Shown here one piece after another: positions 1 through 7,552 of a stretch of 64,000 nucleotides of DNA (position 1 is its first letter; each line of letters starts with the position of its first letter). Source of the DNA: Streptomyces barringtoniae. GTDB taxonomy: Bacteria > Actinomycetota > Actinomycetes > Streptomycetales > Streptomycetaceae. Both the position numbers and the translations under genes were made by a program. The stretch spans positions 124,001 through 188,000 of the forward strand of contig NZ_JAJHNP010000004.1 of the NCBI RefSeq assembly GCF_020819595.1, read 5' to 3'. Below the pieces are notes generated by a model. It was not told the DNA's origin. It saw only the letters and a list, made by a program, of their open reading frames with translations, and did no database searches.

Positions 1-174
1 CGCGGTCGCGCCCGAGCGGTCCTCGTTCCAGCCGTGCGCGAAGACGATCAGGTCACGGACGCCGTGCGCCGTGACCTGCGCGATCAGATGGTCGCGTTCG
101 GGGCCGTCCACGTCCCCGTCCGCGTCGAAGGTCAGCTCCCAGTAGGGAGTCACGCTCATCCCGGGATCCGCCAT
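1..174 (-). CDS. Partial alpha/beta-hydrolase-like protein, N-terminus only
   Basis: Only the first 58 codons are present; the gene runs off the left edge. The reading begins MADPGMSVTPYWELTFDADG and continues to a hydrophobic strand ending IVFAHGWNED. A strand followed by F-x-HGWN is the oxyanion-hole region typical of PGAP1-like and serine-hydrolase-fold proteins, and many Streptomyces carry such a protein annotated as hypothetical. The nucleophile elbow and catalytic triad lie outside the window. The start may be the ATG at 174 or the in-frame ATG at 159. The 93 bp between this start and the stop of the next gene hold nothing I recognise. Family placement rests on one motif. Confidence 0.6.
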   Translation of the reverse strand, partial: MADPGMSVTPYWELTFDADGDVDGPERDHLIAQVTAHGVRDLIVFAHGWNEDRSGATA

Positions 175-267
175 GCCAGGCTCCCTCGTCCCGCCGGAAA
201 CGATGCGTAACGATGTGGTGCGGACGCATCGTCCTGCGCCGGGGCGGGGTTGGCCATACACCGCGGC

Positions 268-1488
268 TCATCTGTACAGGAGATATTCCTTGCGAACCCG
301 CCGGAACGCGGCGAGCTCCTCCTGCCAGGCGCCGGTCACCTCGTCGGTGGCCGCCCCCGCGTCGATCATCGTGCGCACCCGGGTGGAGCCGGTGAGCCTG
401 TCGATCCAGTTGTCCGGCCGCCACGCGAAGCCGGCCCAGGCCTTGCGGACGGTCACCAGCAGCGCGATCCCGGTGCGCACGGGGTCGTAGGCGGCCCGGT
501 CCTGCACATGGATCTGCACCCCGCCGACCGTCCTGCCCTGGAACTTGGAGAAGGTGGGCGCGAAGTACGCCTCCCTGAACCGTACGCCGGGCAGCCCGAG
601 TTCGTTCGCCGCGGCGGCCCAGCGGCCGTCGACGCCCTCGGCACCGAGCAGTTCGAACGGCCTGGTCGTGCCCCGGCCCTCCGAGACGTTGGTGCCCTCG
701 AACATGCAGGTGCCGGAGTACACGAGAGCCGTGTCCGGGGTCGGCATGTTCGGGCTCGGCGGCACCCAGGGCAGCCCCCAGGAGTCGTAGAACTGCGTGC
801 GCCTCCAGCCCGTCATCAGTACGGTGTCCAGCGCGACCGGCCTGCTCAGGAACTCCCCGTTGAACAGCCGTGCCAGCTCCGCGACGGTCATGCCGTGCGC
901 CTGGGCGATCGGCTGCCGGCCGACGAACGTGGCGAACTCCTTGTGCAGGACCGGCCCCAGGGCCTCCCGGCCGGTCACCGGATTGGGCCGGTCGAGGACG
1001 ACGAACCGCTTGCCCGCGAGCTGCGCGGCCTCCATGCAGTCGTAGAGCGTCCAGATGTAGGTGTAGAAGCGGGCACCGACGTCCTGGATGTCGAAGACGA
1101 CCGTGTCGACGGCGGCGGTGGTGAAGATGTCGGCGAGCTGCTGTCCGCTCTTGAGGTAGGTGTCATAGACGGGCAGCCCCGTCGCCGGGTCGTCGTACTT
1201 GCCCTCGGAGCCGCCCGCCTGAGCGGTGCCCCGGAAGCCGTGCTCGGGACCGAAGACCGCCGTCAGCTGCACACGGGGGTCCCTGTGCATGACGTCGACG
1301 ATGTGGGCGGTGTCCCTGGTGATGCCGGTCGGATTGGTGACGACGCCGACGCGCCGGCCCTTCAGCAGGGAGTAGCCGTCGGCTGCGAGTCTTTCGAAAC
1401 CGGTGTGCAGTTCCGCACGGTGGGCGGGCGTGGGCGCGAGGGCGGCCAGGGGGGCCGATGCGAGCAGGTTCCGTCGGGACAGATGCAT
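268..1488 (-). CDS. namZ: NamZ-like exo-beta-N-acetylmuramidase (DUF1343), Tat-exported
   Basis: About 406 residues. The start MHLSRRNLLASAPLAALAP is a twin-arginine signal followed by a hydrophobic stretch, so export is expected. The mature part shows GRRVGVVTNPTG, AVFGPEHGFRG, VVFDIQDVGARFYTY and VVLDRPNPVTG, the conserved DUF1343 blocks; the family was characterised as NamZ in Bacillus subtilis, which releases terminal MurNAc from cell-wall fragments. Length matches the family. A GTG at 1521 would add 11 residues, but the ATG at 1488 puts the Tat motif at the normal distance from the N-terminus. It is divergent from the SDR gene, and the shared upstream region contains the TetR-type operator at 1523-1541, so it may belong to that regulon or simply neighbour it. 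Role in cell-wall recycling is inferred from the family. Confidence 0.85.
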   Translation of the reverse strand: MHLSRRNLLASAPLAALAPTPAHRAELHTGFERLAADGYSLLKGRRVGVVTNPTGITRDTAHIVDVMHRDPRVQLTAVFGPEHGFRGTAQAGGSEGKYDDPATGLPVYDTYLKSGQQLADIFTTAAVDTVVFDIQDVGARFYTYIWTLYDCMEAAQLAGKRFVVLDRPNPVTGREALGPVLHKEFATFVGRQPIAQAHGMTVAELARLFNGEFLSRPVALDTVLMTGWRRTQFYDSWGLPWVPPSPNMPTPDTALVYSGTCMFEGTNVSEGRGTTRPFELLGAEGVDGRWAAAANELGLPGVRFREAYFAPTFSKFQGRTVGGVQIHVQDRAAYDPVRTGIALLVTVRKAWAGFAWRPDNWIDRLTGSTRVRTMIDAGAATDEVTGAWQEELAAFRRVRKEYLLYR

Positions 1489-1522
1489 GGCTAGAGGTTG
1501 GTGCGGTGGCCCTTCCTTCACA

Positions 1523-1541
1523 CATACCGACCGGTTAGTCT
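1523..1541. promoter_or_regulatory. Candidate TetR operator upstream of the SDR operon
   Basis: CATACCGACCGGTTAGT is an imperfect dyad centred on ACC|GGT between 1532 and 1533. Its first 13 bases occur exactly, in inverted orientation, at 7084-7096 upstream of the APH-ACAD operon. The TetR gene at 4068 lies between the two sites, so it is the obvious candidate binder. The site sits 51 bp upstream of the SDR start and just upstream of namZ. Confidence 0.6.
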
Positions 1542-1592
1542 GAGGCGATCAGGGCCGACGCGCGCCGCGCGAAGTCGTGTCGAGGGAGACCG

Positions 1593-2366
1593 ATGGTGGA
1601 AGCCGTGCAGGATGCGGGAGTGGTCGTCACCGGGGCCGGCGGGGGGATCGGGGCCGCGCTGGCCCGGCGTTTCGCCGCCGAGGGGGCCCGGGTCGTCGTG
1701 AACGACCTGGACGGCGAGCGGGCCAAGGCGGTGGCCGAGGAGATCGGCGGGATCGCCGTACCGGGCGACGCCTCCGCGATCGTCGGCGACGCCCGCGACG
1801 CGCTCGGCGGCACCGTCGACATCTACTGCGCCAACGCCGGTGTCGCCTTCGAGGACGGCGACGAGGGCGGGCCGCTCGACGAGAGGTCCTGGGCCCTCGC
1901 CTGGGACGTCAATGTGATGGCGCACGTCCGCGCCGCCCACGCGCTGCTGCCGTCCTGGCTGGAGCGGGGCGCCGGCCGGTTCGTGTCCACCGTGTCGGCC
2001 GCCGGGCTGCTCACCATGATCGGCGCGCCCTCCTACAGCGTCACCAAGCACGGCGCCTACGCCTTCGCCGAGTGGCTGTCGCTGACGTACCGCCACCGGG
2101 GCCTGAAGGTGCACGCGATCTGTCCGCAGGGTGTGCGCACGGACATGCTGGCCGCCACCGGCAGCGCCGGGGACCTGGTGCTGCAGCCCACCGCGATCGC
2201 GCCGGAGGCCGTCGCCGACGCCCTGTTCCGGGGCATCGAGGAGGACCGCTTCCTGATCCTGCCGCACCCCGAGGTGGCCGAGTACTACCAGGCCCGGGCC
2301 ACCGATCCGGATCGCTGGCTGAGGAGCATGAACCACATCCAGCGCAAGTGGGAGCAGGCCCGGTGA
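1593..2366 (+). CDS. SDR family oxidoreductase
   Basis: 257 residues, the usual classical SDR length. Visible motifs are the nucleotide-binding TGAGGGIG (about residues 14-21), VNDLDG after beta-2, which favours NAD(H), CANAG, and the catalytic Tyr/Lys as YSVTKHG with an upstream serine in STVSAAG. The start ATG follows a GAGGGAGA ribosome site. Its stop overlaps the GTG of the acyl-CoA ligase by 4 bp (GTGA), so the two are translationally coupled. Together with the ligase, TetR gene and the minus-strand ACAD/APH pair it probably oxidises a hydroxyacyl intermediate in a short- or medium-chain acid pathway. The substrate is not readable from sequence. Confidence 0.9.
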   Translation: MVEAVQDAGVVVTGAGGGIGAALARRFAAEGARVVVNDLDGERAKAVAEEIGGIAVPGDASAIVGDARDALGGTVDIYCANAGVAFEDGDEGGPLDERSWALAWDVNVMAHVRAAHALLPSWLERGAGRFVSTVSAAGLLTMIGAPSYSVTKHGAYAFAEWLSLTYRHRGLKVHAICPQGVRTDMLAATGSAGDLVLQPTAIAPEAVADALFRGIEEDRFLILPHPEVAEYYQARATDPDRWLRSMNHIQRKWEQAR

Positions 2367-4042
2367 GCGCCTCCCGGTACGCGGCACGCCCCTGGCTGGC
2401 CCTGCTCGACGAGGCCCAGCGCGGCCCGGTCGACCCTGCCGACTCGCTGGTGCACGCCCTGCGGACGGCCGTCGCCGAGGCGCCCGAGCGCACCTTCCTC
2501 GCCTACTTCGACGCCCGGCTGAGCTACCGCGAGGTGGACGAGCTCAGCGACTCCGTCGCCGCCCACCTCGCCGCGCGCGGGCTGGAGCGCGGGGACCGGG
2601 TGGCGGTGCTGCTGCAGAACTCCCCGCACTTCGTGCTCGCCGTCCTCGGCGCCTGGAAGGCCGGCGCGACCGTCGTCCCGGTCAACCCGATGTACAAGTC
2701 GGCCGAGATGGAGCACATCCTGCGGGACGGCGAGGCGGCCGCGCTGATCTGCTCCGACCGGGCCTGGGAGGCGTACCTCAGGGAGACGGCGGCCGGGTCG
2801 CCGGTGCGGATCGTGCTCACCGCGAGCGAGGTGGACTTCCAAACCCGCAACGACGCGCGCGTGCTCGGATTCGAGTGGCTGCCGCAGGCGCCGGACGCCG
2901 ACGACCTCGTGGCCGTCGCCCGCCAGGGCGGCAAGGCGCCCGAGGACCGCGACCCGCGCCCGGACGACATCGCGCTGATCAGCTACACCTCCGGCACCAG
3001 CGGCACCCCCAAGGGCGCCACCAACACGCACCAAAACATCATGCACAACGCCGAACGGCAGCGGACCGGGCTCGCGCTGCCCGAGGCGCCGGTCTACTAC
3101 GCGCTCGCGCCGCTGTTCCACATCACCGGCATGGTCTGCCAGTTCGGTGCCTGCCTGAACAGCGCCGGCACCCTGGTGCTCGCCTACCGCTTCGAGCCCG
3201 GGCTCGTCCTGGAGGCCTTCGCCGAGCACCACCCGCACTACACGGTCGGCCCCTCCACGGCCTACATGGCGCTCGCCGCCCACCCGGACGTCACGCGCGA
3301 GCACTTCGCCTCCTTCGTGAACATGTCCTCCGGCGGCGCGCCCGTGCCCCCGGCCCTGGTGGAGAGCTTCCGCGAACGCTTCGGGCCGTACATCCGCGTC
3401 GGCTACGGCCTCACCGAGTGCACCGCCCCCTGCGCCTCCGTCCCGCCCGGCCTCGAGGCGCCCGTGGACCCCGTCTCCGGGACGCTGTCGGTGGGCCTGC
3501 CCGGCGCCGACACGGTCGTCCGGATCGTGGACGAGCAGGGCGAGGAGGTGCCCTTCGGGGAGCAGGGCGAGATCCTCGTACGAGGGCCCCAGGTCGTTCC
3601 CGGCTACTGGCGGCGCCCGGACGCCACCGCCGAGTCCTTCCCGGACGGCGAGCTGCGCACCGGCGACATCGGATTCATGGACGAACAGGGATGGCTGTAC
3701 GTCGTCGACCGCAAGAAGGACATGATCAACGCGTCCGGCTTCAAGGTCTGGCCCCGAGAGGTCGAGGACGTGCTGTACACCCACCCGGCGGTGCGCGAGG
3801 CGGCCGTCGTGGGCGTTCCCGACGGCTACCGCGGCGAGACCGTGAAGGCGTACATAAGCCTGCGTCCGGGCGCCGAGGCGGCCCCGGACGAACTCGCGGT
3901 GTACTGCAGGGAGAGACTGGCCGCCTACAAATACCCGCGTCAGGTGGAGATCCTGCCCGACCTGCCCAAGACGGCAAGTGGGAAGATCCTCCGGCGGGAA
4001 CTGCGTTCCCGCGCGCGGGACCTCGCGCAGGACATTCGGTAA
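2363..4042 (+). CDS. Acyl-CoA synthetase, AMP-forming (class I adenylate-forming enzyme)
   Basis: 559 residues. The start is the GTG overlapping the SDR stop; an open frame extends further upstream but lies over the SDR gene. Motifs in order: P-loop-like YTSGTSGTPKGA, YGLTECTAP (A5 type), GELRTGDIG, the hinge VDRKKDMI with NASGFKVWPREVE, and the catalytic lysine in PKTASGKILRREL. It should activate a carboxylic acid to the acyl-AMP and then the CoA thioester. The C-terminal domain is complete. In an operon with the SDR and TetR genes and sharing a putative operator with the ACAD/APH operon, it is the natural entry enzyme of the pathway, comparable with LvaE in levulinate catabolism. The exact acid is unknown. 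Confidence 0.9.
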   Translation: MSASRYAARPWLALLDEAQRGPVDPADSLVHALRTAVAEAPERTFLAYFDARLSYREVDELSDSVAAHLAARGLERGDRVAVLLQNSPHFVLAVLGAWKAGATVVPVNPMYKSAEMEHILRDGEAAALICSDRAWEAYLRETAAGSPVRIVLTASEVDFQTRNDARVLGFEWLPQAPDADDLVAVARQGGKAPEDRDPRPDDIALISYTSGTSGTPKGATNTHQNIMHNAERQRTGLALPEAPVYYALAPLFHITGMVCQFGACLNSAGTLVLAYRFEPGLVLEAFAEHHPHYTVGPSTAYMALAAHPDVTREHFASFVNMSSGGAPVPPALVESFRERFGPYIRVGYGLTECTAPCASVPPGLEAPVDPVSGTLSVGLPGADTVVRIVDEQGEEVPFGEQGEILVRGPQVVPGYWRRPDATAESFPDGELRTGDIGFMDEQGWLYVVDRKKDMINASGFKVWPREVEDVLYTHPAVREAAVVGVPDGYRGETVKAYISLRPGAEAAPDELAVYCRERLAAYKYPRQVEILPDLPKTASGKILRRELRSRARDLAQDIR

Positions 4043-4067
4043 GCATCACGGAAGGCAGGTGGCGGCA

Positions 4068-4661
4068 GTGCCCAGGACGACGGACGGAGACGGGACCCCC
4101 GTTCCGCAGCGGCTGCTGGCCGCCGCCACCCGGCTCTTCGCCGAGCAGGGATACGACCGCACCTCCGTGCAGGAGATCGTGGAGGCGGCCGGCGTCACCA
4201 AGGGGGCGCTGTACCACTACTTCGGCTCCAAGGACGACCTCCTGCACGAGGTGTACGCGCGCGTGCTGCGCATCCAGCAGGAGCGGCTGGACCACTTCGC
4301 CGGGATGGACGCGCCGGTGGAGGAGCGGCTCAGAGCCGCGGCGGCGGACGTGGTCGTCACCACGATCGACAACCTCGACGACGCGATGATCTTCTTCCGG
4401 TCCATGCACCACCTCAGCCCGGAGAAGAACAAGCAGGTCCGCGCCGAGCGCCGGCGTTACCACGAACGGTTCCGGGCGCTCATCGAGGAGGGCCAGAAGG
4501 CGGGCGTCTTCTCCACGGCGACCCCGGCCGACCTGGTGGTGGACTACCACTTCGGCTCGGTCCACCACCTGTCCACCTGGTACCGCCCGGACGGCCCGCT
4601 CACCCCGCAGCAGGTCGCCGACCACCTCGCCGACCTGCTGCTGCGGGCACTGCGCCCATGA
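4068..4661 (+). CDS. TetR/AcrR family transcriptional regulator
   Basis: About 197 residues. The N-terminal helix-turn-helix is clear: LLAAATRLFAEQGYDRTSVQ, then VTKGALYHYFGSKDDLL. The C-terminal part (IFFRSMHHLSPEKN and following) resembles the ligand domains of fatty-acid or acyl-CoA-responsive TetR proteins. Start candidates are GTG 4068 and GTG 4059; a GAAGG sits at 4051-4055. It begins 26 bp after the ligase stop in the same transcript, so it probably autoregulates. The matching operator cores at 1523 and 7084 are most simply explained as its binding sites, with an acyl-CoA as likely inducer. It ends at a strong hairpin. Confidence 0.88.
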   Translation: MPRTTDGDGTPVPQRLLAAATRLFAEQGYDRTSVQEIVEAAGVTKGALYHYFGSKDDLLHEVYARVLRIQQERLDHFAGMDAPVEERLRAAAADVVVTTIDNLDDAMIFFRSMHHLSPEKNKQVRAERRRYHERFRALIEEGQKAGVFSTATPADLVVDYHFGSVHHLSTWYRPDGPLTPQQVADHLADLLLRALRP

Positions 4662-4717
4662 AGCGACCGTCCGTGAGATGACGGACGAGGTCCGCGGCCG
4701 CCGGATGGCAGAGCCTC

Positions 4718-4759
4718 GTGGACGTGGAGCGCGCCGCATCCGGCACGCTCCACGTCCAC
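4718..4759. terminator. Bidirectional hairpin between the TetR and ACAD genes
   Basis: A perfect 14-bp inverted repeat (GTGGACGTGGAGCG at 4718-4731 with its complement at 4746-4759), extended inward by four more pairs past one mismatch, leaves a 4-base loop. It lies between convergent genes, as expected for a two-way terminator. No U tract, which is common in Streptomyces. Confidence 0.8.
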
Positions 4760-4793
4760 ACACTGTCGCCGGCCCCTTGCCGAACGGGGCAGC

Positions 4794-6008
4794 TCAGACG
4801 TACTTCTTCAGCTCCCGCCGGGCCAGCGACCGCTGGTGTACCTCGTCCGGGCCGTCGGCCAGCATCAGGGTGCGGGCGCTCGCGTACAGCTCGGCCAGCG
4901 GGAAGTCCTGGCTCACCCCGCCCGCGCCGTGCAGCTGGATCGCGCGGTCCAGGATGCCGACCACCGCGCGCGGCGTGGCGATCTTGATGGCCTGGATCTC
5001 GGTGTGGGCGCCCTTGTTGCCGACGGTGTCCATCAGCCAGGCCGTCTTCAGCACCAGCAGCCGCAGCTGCTCCACCGTCACCCGGGCGTCGGCGATCCAG
5101 TTCTGGACCACACCCTGCTGGGCCAGCGCCTTGCCGAAGGCGGTACGGGAGACGGCACGCCGGCACATCAGCTCGATGGCCCGCTCGGCCATGCCGATCA
5201 GCCGCATGCAGTGGTGGATCCGGCCGGGGCCGAGCCGCGCCTGGGCGATGGCGAAGCCGCCGCCCTCCTCGCCGACGAGGTTGGCGACCGGCACGCGAGC
5301 GTGGTCGAAGATCACCTCGGCGTGGCCGCCGTGCGAGTGGTCCTCGTAGCCGAAGACCTGCATGGCGCGCTTGACGGTCACGCCCGGGGTGTCCCGTGGG
5401 ACCAGGACCATGGACTGCTGGCGGCGGATGTCGGCGCCGTCCGGGTCCGTCTTGCCCATCACGATGAAGATCTTGCAGTCCGGGTTCATCGCGCCGGAGA
5501 TGTACCACTTGCGGCCGGTGATGACGTACTCGTCGCCGTCCCGCTGGATGTGCGTGGTGATGTTGGTGGCGTCCGAGGAGGCCACCTCGGGCTCCGTCAT
5601 CGCGAACGCCGAGCGGATCTCACCGGCGAGCAGCGGCTCCAGCCACTGCTTCTTCTGCCGCTCGTCGCCGAACTGCGCCAGCACCTCCATGTTCCCGGTG
5701 TCGGGCGCGGCGCAGTTGGTCGCGGTGGGCGCCAGATGCGGGGAGCGGCCGGTGATCTCGGCGAGCGGCGCGTACTGCAGGTTGGTGAGGCCCGCGCCGT
5801 ACTCGGCGTCGGGCAGGAAGAGGTTCCACAGGCCCTGCCTGCGGGCCTCGGCCTTCAGCTCCTCGACCACGGCCGGGGTGTCCCACGGCGAGGCCAGCGC
5901 GGCCCGCTGCTCCTCCGCCACCGCCTCGGCCGGGTGGACGTACTCGTCCATGAAGGCGAGCAGCTTGGCACGCAGTTCCTCGGTGCGCGCGTCGAACGCG
6001 AAGTCCAT
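4794..6008 (-). CDS. ACAD10/11-type acyl-CoA dehydrogenase
   Basis: 404 residues. The blocks FAMTEPEVASSDATNI and KWYISGAMNPDCKIFIVMGK, the late GAGGVSQDFPLA and the ending SLARRELKKY are those of the ACAD10/ACAD11 branch rather than ordinary fatty-acid ACADs. The partner gene 6 bp upstream encodes an APH-like kinase; in animals the two domains are fused, and in Pseudomonas levulinate catabolism the equivalents are LvaA (kinase) and LvaC (dehydrogenase-fold enzyme that removes phosphate from a 4-phosphoacyl-CoA). By analogy this enzyme would handle a phosphorylated 4-hydroxyacyl-CoA. This is inference from family and context. It is the last gene of its minus-strand operon. Confidence 0.9.
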   Translation of the reverse strand: MDFAFDARTEELRAKLLAFMDEYVHPAEAVAEEQRAALASPWDTPAVVEELKAEARRQGLWNLFLPDAEYGAGLTNLQYAPLAEITGRSPHLAPTATNCAAPDTGNMEVLAQFGDERQKKQWLEPLLAGEIRSAFAMTEPEVASSDATNITTHIQRDGDEYVITGRKWYISGAMNPDCKIFIVMGKTDPDGADIRRQQSMVLVPRDTPGVTVKRAMQVFGYEDHSHGGHAEVIFDHARVPVANLVGEEGGGFAIAQARLGPGRIHHCMRLIGMAERAIELMCRRAVSRTAFGKALAQQGVVQNWIADARVTVEQLRLLVLKTAWLMDTVGNKGAHTEIQAIKIATPRAVVGILDRAIQLHGAGGVSQDFPLAELYASARTLMLADGPDEVHQRSLARRELKKYV

Positions 6009-6014
6009 GAGCGG

Positions 6015-7037
6015 TCAGCCTTCCTGAAGAGTGGTCAGTCCGTGGTCGATGAAGACGGGCACGAGGTCGCCGATCCGGTCGAAGCCGCGCCCGACCGTCT
6101 GGCCCAGCGTGTACCGGTAGTGGATGCCCTCCAGGATCACGGCGAGCTTGAACCAGGCGAACGCCGTGTACCAGGAGACGCCGGAGACGTCCCGCCCCGA
6201 GCGCTCGGCGTAGCGCTCGATCAGCTCCCGTGGGGAGGGGTGTCCCGGGGCCTCGGCGGTGGTGGAGACCGGGGAGTCCGCCATGCCCAGCGGCTGGCTG
6301 TACATCACGAGCAGCCCCAGGTCGGTGAGCGGGTCGCCGAGGGTGGACATCTCCCAGTCGAGGATCGCCTTGATCCGGTCGTCGTCCCCGATCAGCACGT
6401 TGTCGAGCCGGTAGTCGCCGTGTACGACGGCGGGCGCGGGGGAGTGCGGCAGCTCCCGGCCCAGGGACGCGTGCAGTTCGTCGATGCCGGCCAGTTCGCG
6501 GTTGCGGGAGGCGTCCAGCTGCTTGCCCCAGCGGCGCAGCTGCCGGTCCAGGAAGCCCTCGGGGCGGCCGAAGTCCTCGAGGCCCACCGCGGCGGGGTCG
6601 ACCGCGTGGAGTTCGACCAGCGTGTCCACCAGGGACAGCACCGCGTTCCGGGTGCGCTCGGGGCCGAGCGGGGCGAGCTGCTGGGCCGTGCGGTACGGGG
6701 TGCCCTCGACGAACTCCATGACGTAGAACGGCGCCCCGAGCACCTCCTCGTCCTCGCACAGCAGCACCGGGCGCGGGACCGGCACCCGGGTCGGGTGCAG
6801 GGCGCTGATCACGCGGTGCTCGCGCTTCATGTCGTGCGCGGTGGCCAGGACATGGCCGAGCGGCGGCCGGCGTACGACCCACCGGGAGGTGCCGTCGGTG
6901 AGCGCGTAGGTGAGGTTCGACCGTCCGCCCTCGATCAGCCGGCCGGTGAGGGGGCCGGCCGCCAGACCGGGGCGCTCGCGGTCGAGGTGGGCGCGCAGCC
7001 GGTCCAGGTCGAGTCCGGGCGGGTGGTCGGCGCTCAT
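6015..7037 (-). CDS. APH-like phosphotransferase, ACAD10/11 kinase-domain type
   Basis: 340 residues with an aminoglycoside-phosphotransferase fold: a nucleotide-binding region near the N-terminus (GGRSNLTYAL, WVVRRPP), the catalytic loop VHGDYRLDNVLI (Asp then Asn) and the metal-binding ILDWEMSTLGDP. The family is found paired with or fused to ACAD10/11 and includes LvaA, which phosphorylates 4-hydroxyvaleryl-CoA. It is not an antibiotic-resistance gene by context. Its stop is 6 bp before the ACAD ATG, so the two are co-translated. The inverted operator core at 7084-7096 lies about 50 bp upstream of its start. Confidence 0.9.
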   Translation of the reverse strand: MSADHPPGLDLDRLRAHLDRERPGLAAGPLTGRLIEGGRSNLTYALTDGTSRWVVRRPPLGHVLATAHDMKREHRVISALHPTRVPVPRPVLLCEDEEVLGAPFYVMEFVEGTPYRTAQQLAPLGPERTRNAVLSLVDTLVELHAVDPAAVGLEDFGRPEGFLDRQLRRWGKQLDASRNRELAGIDELHASLGRELPHSPAPAVVHGDYRLDNVLIGDDDRIKAILDWEMSTLGDPLTDLGLLVMYSQPLGMADSPVSTTAEAPGHPSPRELIERYAERSGRDVSGVSWYTAFAWFKLAVILEGIHYRYTLGQTVGRGFDRIGDLVPVFIDHGLTTLQEG

Positions 7038-7077
7038 TCATCACTCCTACGAACGGGTGAACAGGACTCGACTCATG

Positions 7078-7096
7078 ATGCCGACCGGTCGGTATG
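7078..7096. promoter_or_regulatory. Candidate TetR operator upstream of the APH-ACAD operon
   Basis: CCGACCGGTCGG at 7081-7092 is a perfect 12-bp palindrome with two further matching pairs beyond one mismatch. Read on the minus strand it begins CATACCGACCGGT, identical to the site at 1523. It sits where the promoter of the minus-strand operon is expected. Confidence 0.65.
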
Positions 7097-7196
7097 CCGT
7101 CCAGTGGATGTACCCGTCAGGAGGTGAAACGTGACAGGAGCCACGATAGGCCGACTGCTCCCCGGCGCGCTGCCCGGAAAGCCGTCGGCCCTCGCG

Positions 7197-7496
7197 TCAG
7201 TGGTCGTCCCAGTGCCCCTCGTGCTCGGCGTGCCGGTGGCCGCCGTGCAGATAGTCGATGTGGTCGCCGTGCGGCACCTGGGCGTGTCCGCACTCGTCGT
7301 AGTGCACGTGCTCGTGCCCCTCGTGGACGGTGTGCCCGGCCGGCTCGCACTCGTCCCAGTGCCCCTCGTGCTCGCGGTGCAGATGCCCGTCGTGCGCGTA
7401 GTCCAGGTGGTCGCCGTGCGACACGGCGCTGTGCCCGCAGCCCGGACCGTGGCAGTGCGTGCCGTGTTCGGTGTGTTCCTGGTGCAAGGTGGTCAT
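7197..7496 (-). CDS. Small histidine-rich protein with two internal repeats
   Basis: About 99 residues with roughly a quarter histidine. Two copies of a unit of about 38 residues can be aligned: each has HGDHxDYxHxGHxHxEHEGHWDE and a preceding CGH segment. The pattern suggests binding of zinc, nickel or copper, and proteins with this unit are usually annotated only as hypothetical. The ATG at 7496 is preferred to the GTG at 7505 because it follows AAGGTGAG at a proper distance. No metal-regulator box is obvious in the 56 bp before the divergent oxidoreductase gene. Metal binding is inferred from composition. Confidence 0.8.
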   Translation of the reverse strand: MTTLHQEHTEHGTHCHGPGCGHSAVSHGDHLDYAHDGHLHREHEGHWDECEPAGHTVHEGHEHVHYDECGHAQVPHGDHIDYLHGGHRHAEHEGHWDDH

Positions 7497-7552
7497 GGTG
7501 CTCACCTTCGTACCGCTTGCGTGAGGTTCGAGTACCCCGGAGGGTCGAGGGC

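Noticed and set aside
250..1494. 414-codon plus-strand open frame opposite namZ
   Set aside because: The minus strand gives clear DUF1343 motifs and a Tat signal; the plus frame gives none.
1577..2362. Upstream extension of the acyl-CoA ligase frame to 1577
   Set aside because: It overlaps the whole SDR gene in another frame and encodes an Arg-rich shadow. The GTG at 2363 gives the correct ligase N-terminus.
6015..7037. Aminoglycoside resistance gene
   Set aside because: APH fold, but the family and the coupled ACAD gene place it with ACAD10/11-type kinases.
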